From contig CAJQUW010015454.1 in NCBI GenBank assembly GCA_907163375.1, forward strand, positions 1 to 64,000: 64,000 nt of DNA, written 5' to 3'. The position numbers were made by a program, and so were the translations under genes. Under the pieces are notes generated by a model that saw only the letters and a program-made list of their open reading frames with translations, was not told the DNA's origin and searched no databases. Source of the DNA: Prostheceraeus crozeri (taxonomy: Eukaryota; Platyhelminthes; Polycladida; Euryleptidae). Shown piece by piece: positions 46,488 to 57,800 of this stretch; position 1 is the stretch's first letter, and every line of letters begins with the position of its first letter.

Positions 46488-49353
46488 TGCCCCCCTAAGA
46501 CGTTGTCCGGGACACAAAGTCTGATACAAAAAAAGTACAAAAGTGAATGTCACATTATTGCAACTTTGAGCGGAGAACACGTGAGTCAGAGGCAGAAAGC
46601 GATGGTGGAGGGTGCCCGTCTTTATCTCCAGATCGGTTGTGCGGAAATAGACGAGTCAATGCACGTGGCAAACGTCCACTGATTTGAGGATTGGGATCCG
46701 TCATCAGCACTGCGAGCCTTCTCCTTGGGTAGCCCGGTCGATGGAGAGATGATTGACTGCCGAGGGAATGGTAAGTCACGTTGAACCACTGGTGTAAACT
46801 TCCGAAGAAATTTACGGTTACGGAGAGTCACACGGCCTGACCCATCAACGCGCACCACATACTGGTCGAACTGACGCACTTCAATGACGATGCATGTCCT
46901 GTCCCATTTCATAGGGTGGGGTCCTGTCTGGTTTTGAATGCGAACTTGATCGCCGATGAAGAGGGCTGGAAGGCGACGAGTGTGCTCCTGCAAACGTTCC
47001 GCTATCTTCATATGACGATGGCGTAGAGCGTGTTCGCGTTGCGATAGGGTTTCTGTCCACGTGCGGTGGGGTTCGTATCTGCCAGGATGTATGGGGATGA
47101 AATCTCATATGGCGCGACCGAAGATGCATTGGGCAGGCGACATTTTGGTTTGATGATCTGGCGTGTTCCGGTACTGGAGCATGGCTCGCTGGAATGCATC
47201 CGTGTTGAGTTCGCCAGTTGAGCTTGTGTTGTCGGTGATAAGTCGCTTGAGTCTTCACTCCAACTTCGGCTCTGCAATTACTGTGGGGGTAGGCGACGGA
47301 GGAGATGCGATGACGGACGCCCCAGTTGCGAAGAAAGTTTTGAGTCGCAGATGATGAGAATTCTGGTCCACCATCTGACGTTAGTTTCTCACTGATACCG
47401 AAAGTCACGAAGGTGCGCCGCAGACAGGAGATGAGTCCGTCAGAACCACCCTTGGCTCGCTCTACAAGTGGCCAGTTGCTGTACCGATCCACAACAACAA
47501 GGTAAGTAAAACCGCCATGGTGGAAGAAATCTGCACAGATGCATTGGAATGGGTAAACAGGCAGGAACGGTGTTGTTGGAGGGGCGCTTGGTTGAGACGG
47601 TGCCATGCGATTGCATTGGAGACAGAATGCTCTTACATTTTGGATGGCGGGATTTATTCCGGGCCAGAAGACTGAGGCACTAGCTCGTGCTGTCATGGAG
47701 GAGACGCCTTGGTGTGCAGAATGCAACGCGCGGAGGACTTGTTGTCTTAGTGCTGGTGGGACAATAACACGGTTTTTGTAAAGAACCACCCCGTCGTACG
47801 AGTGAAGATCGTCCCTCAAGTTGTAGAATTCGCCTATTTTCGCTGGGATGTCTTCACCCGTTCGTGGGAATCCATTTTCAACGAAGTCGAGTAGAGACAA
47901 CATTGAGTTATCGCTGGTGGTGGCAAGGCGGATGTCATCCCATGTTACAGACTTCAGCGAGGTCAGCGCAGGTGTCAAGGCGGCAGCAAAGTTTGCCTCG
48001 TCAACGTTGATAGATGTTGATGGCTCCCGAATGTGGTCTAAGAGGAGGCTAGGGCGAACGAAGATGTTGTCGGTGCATGCTGTCACAGCAATATCATCAG
48101 GGAGGTAGACGTCGTTTGACTGTCCAACAGGGTGACGTGAAACGCTGTCGGCAGCTTTGTGCTGGGCACCTGGGATGTTAACCATTCTGAAGCGGTAGCG
48201 AAGGGATTTTAAGTTTCGAAGTCGTGGGTTAGGCAAATCTTTCAATGATCTGTTTCCAAAACTTTGAGGAGGGGCTTGTGGTCTACAGCTATTGTGAGGT
48301 CATGGCAACCAAGAACGAAGTGGCGTGATTTGTCTAAAGCATCAATGACGGCTAGAGCCTCACCTTCGATTGGTTGATGGCGTGACTCAGCTGAGGAAGT
48401 GAACCTACTACCGACGAGGGTTATCTTCCACCCTGATTTGCAGCAAAACGGTTGGGACGAGCGACATTGACAATGTTTTTGGAGTAGCCAGAATCCGATT
48501 CCAGATTTGCTCCAGTCTGTTGCGAGACATGTTGGACGTGATTTGTCAAAAATTTTGACCCCATTGGCAATTTCCTGAATAATAAACCTCTTGGATTGTT
48601 CAAAGAGATTGTTCAATTCAGGAGTCCATGTGAACGTTGTGCCAGGTTTTAAGAGCGATCGAAATGGCAGCATCTCTTCGGCGGAGGCGAAAGCATAGGA
48701 CACTTGATTGATTAAGCCAAACCAGGATCGAATGTCAGTTGTGTTCTTTGGCGTCGGAAAGTGGCTGATCGCGTTGAACAGTCGGCTGCATGGTTTTACA
48801 GAGTCAGGCGAAATTTGAAATCCAGAGAATTCAACGACGTCTTCAGCGAAGATGAATTTCTCCGGATTAAGAGTAATACCGTGGCGGCCACATAGGTCGA
48901 GCCAATGGGCGGCTTGAAAAAAGGCTTCGGAGATGGTGTCGGACCAGAGCAACGTATCGTCGATACACTTAGTTTTGCGTGGAACGTCAGCGACGACTTC
49001 GTCGAATCGACGGCTGTAACCATCTCCTGACGCAAGATATCCCTGTGGTGCCACCTTATATCGATATCTACCCCAAGGGGTTATGAAGGTAGTGAGGTGT
49101 CTGTCATTTGGGTGGAGTGGTATGCTGTGATACCCATTCCACGCATCGAATAGAGTCTTCTTCACATTTTTCGGCACTGATCTGGCTTGAATGAATGGCG
49201 ATTGTGTGTGATGAGTTTCTCGTGTGGCGTGTTGGTTGAGGGCCTGACTAGTAGTTCAGGTGACTCAACATCTGGAGTTTCGTAAGGGCAGGATGAGACA
49301 GGGCATTCGACGGAAGGCATCTTCAGATTCGTTTGGCTGTTGGGTCTTGAGCA

Positions 49354-49530
49354 TAAATAACTTCAAAAGTCTTTGTGGCGCTGTAAGGATTGTATTGTTC
49401 GGGGTCACAGCACACAATGCTCAAGGCCTCTGAAAAGAGAGACTTGAGCTACACCACGCGTACGAGTGAGAGCTACAGATGTACAGTATTCATGCAAACA
49501 CATCATGCAAGACTATATCATGCTACACTA
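49354..49530 (-). repeat. LTR, upstream copy
   Basis: Same 177-bp length as the partner repeat, followed on the plus strand by the ACCAC target duplication. Confidence 0.9.
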
Positions 49531-50420
49531 ACCACAATCATGCTACCATCATTGTCTAGCCAGACCGTAGCGATGTATGAGGCCATAGCAATATGTGAGA
49601 TTTCTGGTGTCAAGTCAAAATGGTCTTCGTGCAAAATGATATTTAAGGTGGTATTGGTAAACCTCCAAGGGAAAGCCCCTAAGTAAAATTAAATGTCAAA
49701 CGATTTCAGCAACATCTTCCGAAACCTAGGTTTCTGTCAAACTTTTAGCCGAAAACTCAAGACTGATAGTTTGAAAGTAGGCCTATTTGGGCGTACTTCC
49801 TCGATCTGTCAGAGAATATTCTTTCTGGCACTAACAGAAACCAATGCTTTGTATACTGCTGAAAGCGTTCCTGTCACTTAAATTCTAGTTTCTGACTTTC
49901 CGTTAGACAGCTTTGACAGAACTTTGCTTCAGAATCTTCTGTAGAGAGATCATTTTGACTTGGAACAATATTTCTCATTGATGCCTGTTGGAAAATTTTC
50001 TCGTTTGTTCTTGGGGGGGGGCTCTTGTCTTCTCGTGAGCTGCGTGCTAAAATTCATTCAAAAAATAACCAATAAATTCACTTGAACCTTCAAATCCATT
50101 AAGATTGAGAATCCTCTCATTCTCGAGGGGGGGGGGGCTTGACCACAATGCCTCCGCTCCTAAAGACGCTAGTGATGCGTCTTCTTCATAACAGTGGGTT
50201 TTAAAATTCGATTTGCATCTTAGGTAAGCGGACAGTTTTTGAACTTTCTTGAGATTCAAATTATAATGTCAAGAACTCTTGTAGATTTTTGTTCAATATA
50301 AAGAAAGTTGTGATATACGCTGCAAAATACGGGTGAGGCATTATGTGTCAATTTTTGTTTCATTATTTGGAAGCGATGCATGATTGTAAAAATGCTGCCA
50401 TGTCACCTCATTCTCTCCTA

Positions 50421-53400
50421 GGCTCTACAAATAAAGTCAATATTTTCATGTTATTTGCGGCCATGGCCACCACTTCCGTAGACAATGAAAGACTCCCAGG
50501 TTTCTGATTCCACCGAAAATGTACCTCAATGAAATTTTGTCAATTGAAGTAGATAAAAGTTTCATATTTTATGCTAAACTTTCAGGAATGTAGGCTAATA
50601 GACGCATCAACGCTCGTGATTTGTTGATGAGATCATCCAAAATCAATTGCTTTTCAGAATCAATCTCTTAGAAAATTTAATCAGCTATAGGCATATATGT
50701 GGTTTATATAATGTAGACATATCTAATTTGAAAAGTTCTATATTCATTGTGGAATCGCTTGCTCTCTTTTTTCACGGCTACCAAGCAAACATCCGACCCT
50801 AAAGAACTTCGACAATGTTCTGAATGCCAGGTATGCTTAGTTTCTATGCGACTGTTTAAATCTAGAGAAGTTGAGCCTTGCAGTTGGCTTGCAGGCTAAG
50901 TTTCTATGACGTGTGCAGTTGTGCTGGGATTGCATCAATTTTAGCGAGTTGGAGATCCGTGTCAAATGTCCCGACCGTTAGTCTCGTGGACCAGCGTGCA
51001 TGAAGATATTTGTTTAACAACTAGACCTTAAATTTTGACAATATTTGCTGCATCATTAGACAATATTGGTAAAATTAACGAAATTAACCGTTTGTCATGC
51101 GTTTATGCTTGGAAGGGGTAAGATAGATCTCCTAAAATTGCTCAATTGACAACAGATGTACTGTGCTATAGCCTACTCCTATACAGTATTTCATAGTACG
51201 CGCAGTGTTAATCTTTTCAGCTATATCAAAGCATTTCGATTCTTCAAAGCCTCAAGTGAGAAGGCCTACAGTAGCAGTAGGCCTATCATACAGCGTGACA
51301 CTGCATTCCTACCTCATGACACAAAATCTTCTTGTGTTGTGCACGTAGTGATGAGTTGTGCTACTATAAAAGTATATGTGCAATAAATATTGCTGATTAT
51401 GCCCTTGGGTAATGCAAATTCAAAAGTAAAAACAGTATCCGAACTGTAGGTATTTTCTGTCTTGCGATAGAAAATACCAGTTTATCACATAATCAAGTGC
51501 ATGCGTGATAAATAGGGATAAAATCCATAAAATGAGACCACCGAATTCAGATTATCTGATTTTCTTGTGATTTTTCGGAATCCGATTGCAAGAGGTTTAT
51601 CGAAAAAATCATTTGGTTCTTTGACATTTTGGAAAGTGAGCAACCGGAGGTATAGTAGTAATCGTGTTTAAGGGTGTATTCGCATATATCACACAAATAG
51701 TCGGAAGTTCAAACGTTCGACCACGTCAGGCGGTTATTTGAGTCTTACTGGTAGATAACTTCTAATACGAACAAGATCATTTCATACAGCCATTCTCTTG
51801 AAATCTGCCCTTACTGCCGATGTTAGTTTAGTTGGAATCGAATAATTACTTCACTGGTAGGGCCGTGATTTTCCAGCAAATTGGGTATAAGCCCACTCAG
51901 CTTTCAAAATTAGACATGAAATTTAATGCTTGCATTTGAAATTCTGTCACTCGAAAATGATATCTCAAGGACACATTCCCACGGAATTGCAGACAGACTT
52001 TATTTAGATCTAATGTGTGTGAACGATCTGCCAAATAGCCTAATCAGGTTCTTAGATGTTAGTTTCATCCTACGTGGACGGATTGTCGTGATGAATTGTC
52101 ACTGGTGCCAGAGGCAGTCGATATTAGAGCAATTTCCGAATAATGGTGTGATTTGCGTTTTGGTCGACTAACGGTGTGAGATTTGGGTTCAATCTGAGAA
52201 GGTTACTAAATTCAGTACGATATGGCAAATGAAGAATGCTAGAATGGTCAACAAAAAATACAACCGAGAATGGTCATGGTATCAATTTTGATACCATGGA
52301 CATTTTCGAGATGACATGTTCTAGTTGGGAAGAAGGAACTGCTACTTTTCCATCCCTATGCTTTAATTTGCTATTTTACATTGCTTTAGTTGCCTATCAT
52401 TGTATTTCTAAGATTGTAATATATATGTTTGCCATCATTGTTGCAGCTATTGTAGTTTATTTTACGTAGCTTATTTTATTAAACAGAGAAATTTGAATTG
52501 CAGAACGCGGCAGAATTTGTAGCATTTTTCAACAGAATTTATTTGGAATTGCACGGGTGTTCCGTTGTTGTTTTATTCGACAATATCGAAGAAGCGGTAG
52601 CCTACAGGAGAATTTTTCTGAGCTTCCTCTTAGACGTGAAAAGTGATAGAAATACCTTCTCTGAAGACAAATTTGCTCATATGTATCATGCTTTTGAGTC
52701 ATTCAGTAGTAACTGTGGTTTGTATGTTTGAATCCGCCAGTGTGCTCCATCGTAAATACGTATATCAGTAAATCCTATTTCAGTGGCACGCAATGCTGGT
52801 ACACCGCAAGATTGTGATGTAGCATCTTTTCATATATAAGTAGTTTTCATGTGTGTGGCATGCAGATCTTACACTTTCCGACATTGGTCCAGGTTAGAGT
52901 TTGAACACGTGCTATGTTTCACCGATCTTCCAACTTCGAATGGTGAGCTTTTGCTATCTTTTGCGGTCTCTTTCTAATAAGTTGTCCTTTTAAACATCTG
53001 AGACGTCTCATAACGTCAAGAGGCTAGATGCACCATTATCACTGTGCGATTACTGCGAGTAGTGTGACATCCAATTTTCTTATCGACAAGCGATTTCCTA
53101 AAGCGACAAGCTTTTTCTTTCCATATTGAAGACAACGGTCGTATGAGATATCACAATGATGCTCTCATACATGTACACGCTCTACACTGAGAGTCGCGAC
53201 ATTTTATGAAGATGTTGGCCTATCGGTTTTCGCTTCCATCTGATACATCGAATATCGAATGCAGCAAGGTGTCAAGATTAATGCGAACTATTTCAGAATC
53301 AATGTCATCACCGAACTATCATAGACATTGAAGTTGTTCATGCATGCAGATTTCGAATAAGTAAATTCTTCAATAATTTGTTTTTGGGTGCGTTTGATGG

Positions 53401-53590
53401 TCACTAAGGTCTGGCCATAATTCACGTGTGCTAATATTTCCCATGGTATCAAAGTTGATACCACTTTGAATGATGTTGACGATTTCTAAATTTCCCGGTT
53501 CAAGAGAGAGAGAGAGAGAGAGAACGCCTCTTTGCTCCTTGCCGTTCAAGCAGTTTGTGTATTTGAAGTCGGTCTGATATCTCACATAGA
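50421..53590. other. No firm gene; one acceptor-preceded open frame
   Basis: 52502-52731 (plus) follows a TTGCAG acceptor and reads NAAEFVAFFNRIYLELHGCS..., ending at a stop, 75 codons or so. Its helix-strand pattern (GCSVVVLFDNIEEAVAYRRI) could be a further degenerate RRM of the gene to the right, but its splice phase differs from the other units. A (GA)n run lies at 53503-53521. Perfect or near-perfect TGGTATCAA dyads occur at 52275-52298 and 53444-53463. Confidence 0.3.
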
Positions 53591-53594
53591 GAGA

Positions 53595-53979
53595 AGAGAT
53601 GATAATACAGGAGCACCTGTTAGTCATATTTCAACATGTAGGAGCTGGCACGCTCACTCACACCTGCCAAACTCATCAACCGATCGCGCAAAGAGATGAT
53701 AATAAAGGGCAGCTGTTAGTCATACTTTAACATGTAGGAGCTGGCACGCTCACTCACACCTGCCAAACTCATCAACCGATCGCGCAAAGAGATGATAATA
53801 AAGGGCAGCTGTTAGTCATACTTTAACATGTAGGAGATGGCACGCTCACTCACACCTTCCAAACTCATCAACCGATCGCGCAAAGAGATGATAATAAAGG
53901 GCAGCTGTTAGTCATACTTTAACATGTAGGAGATGGCACGCTCACTCACACCTTCCAAACTCATCAACCGATCGCGCAA
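53595..53979. repeat. 96-bp minisatellite, four copies
   Basis: Four head-to-tail units of 96 bp (the first 97 bp) start at about 53595, 53692, 53788 and 53884. Each contains AACATGTAGGAG and ACCGATCGCGCAA. Copies 3 and 4 share variants (GGAGATGG, ACCTTCC) against copies 1 and 2 (GGAGCTGG, ACCTGCC), and copy 1 is the most divergent at its left end. This indicates stepwise duplication. Confidence 0.95.
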
Positions 53980-54758
53980 ATACTTGAAAACCACTGACCA
54001 TTGTCGGTGTAGTCCTCATGTTAGAGCAGTATCCATATAGAGGAAATCTAGTTATATTGCGTATATAGTAATGCTCGTCGAAATATTTATTGTCATTCAT
54101 ACTTGAGTCTGTTCAGAATTATTAAGTAGATAAAAAATTGTGGTAAAGAAAGTTTGGTATCAAAATTGATGCCATGACCATTCTAGTGTGAAAAGGATTT
54201 CGTCAAGTTATTTTTCGTTAGGTAAATCCGAATCTACAGAAACAGCTAGCTTAAGTGCCAAAGTCTAAAGTTGTAGTAGTCGTATGATTTAAGAGAACAT
54301 AAAATCAGGCATATTATTGCAAATATTGCAAACCCAGTGTACACAATCGGTTGTCAAAATGTCACGCACTGAGCGCTATAAGCGTGCATGTTTTACGAAA
54401 ATTTTCTTGGTTGCAAAATGGACACCACCATTATATTCTTCGTGATATTTCCTTTTAAAGGCAATTCCACGAGTCTCGATTTACCAGGCCTTTGAGATCA
54501 TTCATTGATGAGCATCAAGAATTACGTGTTCTATTAAATGATACTTGATTATTTGTGTTATGATAATGAATAAAATTACACATTGTGTAATTCACTTGCA
54601 CTTTTCTGTTATTTTTCCAACAAACGTGGAAGATAGTTTCTTCCAAGGTGAAGAAAACCGGGTATTTCCGTGGCAAAAACATCACTTGGAAGAAACTGCC
54701 AACCCTGGTATGATGCATAAATACGGTGCAGTGTTAACAAGTTCATCTTCTATTTCAG

Positions 54759-54886
54759 GGTTTTTTTCGTAGCAGTTTCCTCTTCGTATACAATATACCG
54801 TCCTTCGTGACGGAACACATGGTATCTTCAAACATTCGGAGACTCGAATATGTGAAGTTCCTGCCTCAATTTTATGATAACATGAG
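54759..54886 (+). CDS. RRM unit 1, first-half exon
   Basis: 128 bp after acceptor TATTTCAG, phase 0 in, phase 2 out, donor GTAGGT. It reads GFFRSSFLFVYNIPSFVTEH, then MVSSNIRRLEYVKFLPQFYD, then NM. FLFVYNIP is the RNP2-type strand. Confidence 0.75.
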
Positions 54887-57800
54887 GTAGGTGGGATGGT
54901 TCTTTCGGAATAGCCTACTACCGCCATTGACCCTACTATCTTGTTGCTATTTGTTAGCCACGATTGTTAGCTGTAAAACACAAGACGTATCTTCGTGCCA
55001 TCGCTAATAAATCAGCAGAAGAAGTTCAATACGCGCTCTTAGGAATGAGAACGCAAACTAGGATAACACCAGGAATTTCTAGAGATTTGGGATATAAAAC
55101 ATACTACTTACTACTTACATACTAGGGTCCACAATTTGAAGTAGCTATCGATCAAAGCAGGCCAATAGTATCATATCAAGCAGAGAACTCCATAAGCATA
55201 TTTATTCTGGATGTGATTCTAATTTTATAAGTTTTCACCCACATTTATGTGTCTCAATAAATTTCTCATTCATTTGACTATAACTTTCATTTTAAAAAGC
55301 ACATGCGAATGTTCCTGATCATTGATTAACAAAGCCGATGATGCCTACTGTATCCAACGGTCAATAATATATTATGCTCGTCATTATAGCGCATCTTTAC
55401 TATGGCAGTGATCGAGAAAAATTGAAGTGCAGAAAAAAGTCCAACTACGGACAAAATTTTGGCATCTTTGGATTTCAATGACTGTTCTGAAGCACTGTTC
55501 TGCCAACCGTCAAACCTGGCATTTTTCTTTTAACACATCCACACACTTAGCTGTATAAGCCACGTAGATCACTAAGAGTAGCTGAGTTGGTTCCTGCGAG
55601 AGTTGAGATAGCAAGTATCTATAACCAAAGGTGTAACAGATGTCTCACTCCTGTTGAAGCTTATGTATTTTTAGAGGATAATGAATAATCTGTTATGTAT
55701 GTTATTATATTTATATATTATTATATTTATTGTACCACAAAAAAGACAAACATGCAATATCGGGTGAATAAAGGCGTATTCCGGCTTTCTCTTGACAAAG
55801 CTGCAATTGCAAGGCCTAATTTTTTTGAAACCTACAGTGTTCAACCTCCTGAACACAATCAGTGTCATGTTTTGCAAATATTTACTGGCCATTGCGGCGC
55901 TACTGTTCAAATGTTCATGTTCGGCCTAGGTCAAGACAATTTTTACATTATCGAGCAAAAGTTGATCTTAACATAAAAAGATGATCTAGCTTTTATGCAT
56001 AATTCCATCTTTCTCACCAACCAGACCATTCGTTTTTATTTGAATCATGCATTTAATTGAAGATGCGGGTTCGCTCTCGTGGAAATCGATGAGAGCCGCA
56101 TGTCGTCTTCTGAAACGGAGCAAATCACCAACGATGTGTTAGCCAGAGTTCGTGCAAAGAACTTCTCAGGCCAGTCGATAGAGGTGGATGAAGTTTGGTT
56201 TAAATCTGCGGGGAGTAATTTGGAACCACCTCATCAGGTATGTTGCAAGTCGTATTTAATTCATGAACTACATCATCTTTCTGAGCAGGATTATGAAGCT
56301 AAAGTACTTCATCGCTTTATATGTTACCGAAACCTAAAGGTTAACTTTCCAACTATTGCTGTAATTCTCTGTATTAATATCGATGGACTTTTATTATCAC
56401 TTAACCCTAATTTATTCACCTGTCTACCAGTGTAGACAATCAATTTTTTTGAAGTGATGCCATGACCAAGAAAATGCATGTTGCAACTTCCAATTTGATT
56501 TCCAATGAGTAACTTCATGCCAATGATGATGAATTTGGAGTTATTTCAAATTTTCATCTTACCAAACACGACTTACAGTCAAATTTCGTTCACCTGTCTA
56601 CCACTGTAGACATTTACAATCGTAATTATCACAAGTAGATTGAATCATATTTTGCCTCAAATTACTGTAGTCAAAATGCATTGCAAGTATTATATGCAGT
56701 TGATGAGGGTGCAAATGCTACAAACAATCAGGAAAGCTGTATAACACTATTGAACATCATCAGTGGCCGTAACACAAAGTCTTACTTGTAGTAGGCCTAC
56801 ATGCCCTCACTCCTTATATGCTGTGTATGTAATGAGATGAAGACTAATTACAAGCTACAGATGATAATTCAATAACTGGCTGACGCGATCGGCTTTATTG
56901 TCATTTCAATATTAGAATTTTATTCGGTAGATGAATATGAGCCTGCAGCGAGAATCCGAGTATGTGACTTCATGCAGTCTCTGGCACTGTTGATAAGATT
57001 CCAACACTCCTACAGTGTGTTTCTTTGCGCAATTATAAGTCAAAAGCAAGGATGACGAAGTCAGGCATCGATTTCGTCATGCGGCAAGCCGGTCGAAATC
57101 CACCAGCGAGAGAGCGCAATCCCAACCCCGGGACTACAAACCTAGTGGCACAATTTAGAAAATCAACAAGAAGACAATATGCTCTGTGTTTGATATGTGT
57201 CGCATTCAACATGTTGACAACATCCTCTGTTTTCAGTGTGCATGAAATAATCAGGAGCATTTCTTAGCTAGCCATGATCTGAATTGCACTTACTTTGCAA
57301 TGAAGTCGTAGTTGCATTTAACTGTGTACCTTGTGATACTACCTACAATTTTGCTACTAAGCCTACTTGTAGCTTCTTATCATATAACGTGTGTGACTAT
57401 ATACATACGCATGATATTTAGTAGAGTATTTTTGTAAATACTTGTACGGTATCAAGAATTTCTAAAGTTTTCTCTTTTGTTGGTAAAGATAAGCATGTTG
57501 CAAATGATTATTTCATGCATGCCTACTTGATAAATGTTTGTCTGATCGTAATCCTTGTATCCAATGGTTATTCAAGCATTGAAATGTAACTGCATTAATC
57601 GTGTTATAGATCATCGCTGAACTTAAGCTTTTATTCAGGCATCACATCAAGCAAGCTGAAATGTATTAATCGCTTAATGCTCTAGAGAAATAGCAAAATT
57701 CAGTTTCATTTTTCATAATTAAGTATAATAATTGACTAAAATTTAAAAAATGCATTTCGATGCATTCGAACCAACTTCCTTATTGTCAAGCTAATGCGGC

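Larger units (their letters stand above)
46311..49530 (-). mobile_element. Ty3/gypsy LTR retrotransposon, incomplete and broken
   Basis: Two 177-bp direct terminal repeats (46311-46487 and 49354-49530) bound a minus-strand pol region. It carries reverse transcriptase, RNase H, an HHCC-type integrase zinc finger and the integrase core. The flanks ACCAC at 46306-46310 and 49531-49535 are a 5-bp target-site duplication, so this is one insertion event. The repeats differ at only about two positions, which suggests a recent insertion. Gag, protease and the start of the reverse transcriptase are not seen, and the pol region has several breaks. At 3.2 kb it is well below the usual 5 kb. Confidence 0.9.
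45787..50420. mobile_element. Older TIR-bounded sequence split by the LTR element
   Basis: 45787-45815 (GAGAATGGGGTGACATGGCA core) recurs as the reverse complement at 50395-50420, giving 25-bp inverted ends with few mismatches. A further related word (ATGGGTTGACATGGCAG) lies at about 46170. Removing the LTR element leaves about 1.4 kb, consistent with a MITE-like or non-autonomous DNA transposon. No transposase is seen. Confidence 0.4.

Noticed and set aside
46347-46682. Plus-strand frame MYCSGSQHT..., with a near-identical start again at 49390
   Set aside because: Both starts lie inside the two LTR copies, so the duplication is that of the LTR, not of a gene.
49995-50140. Two runs of 9-12 G residues, possible G-quadruplex
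   Set aside because: The runs are about 135 bp apart and single; a quadruplex needs several closely spaced tracts.
53595-53979. Regular repeats that could suggest a CRISPR array
   Set aside because: The 96-bp units are contiguous with no unique spacers, in an animal genome; it is a minisatellite.
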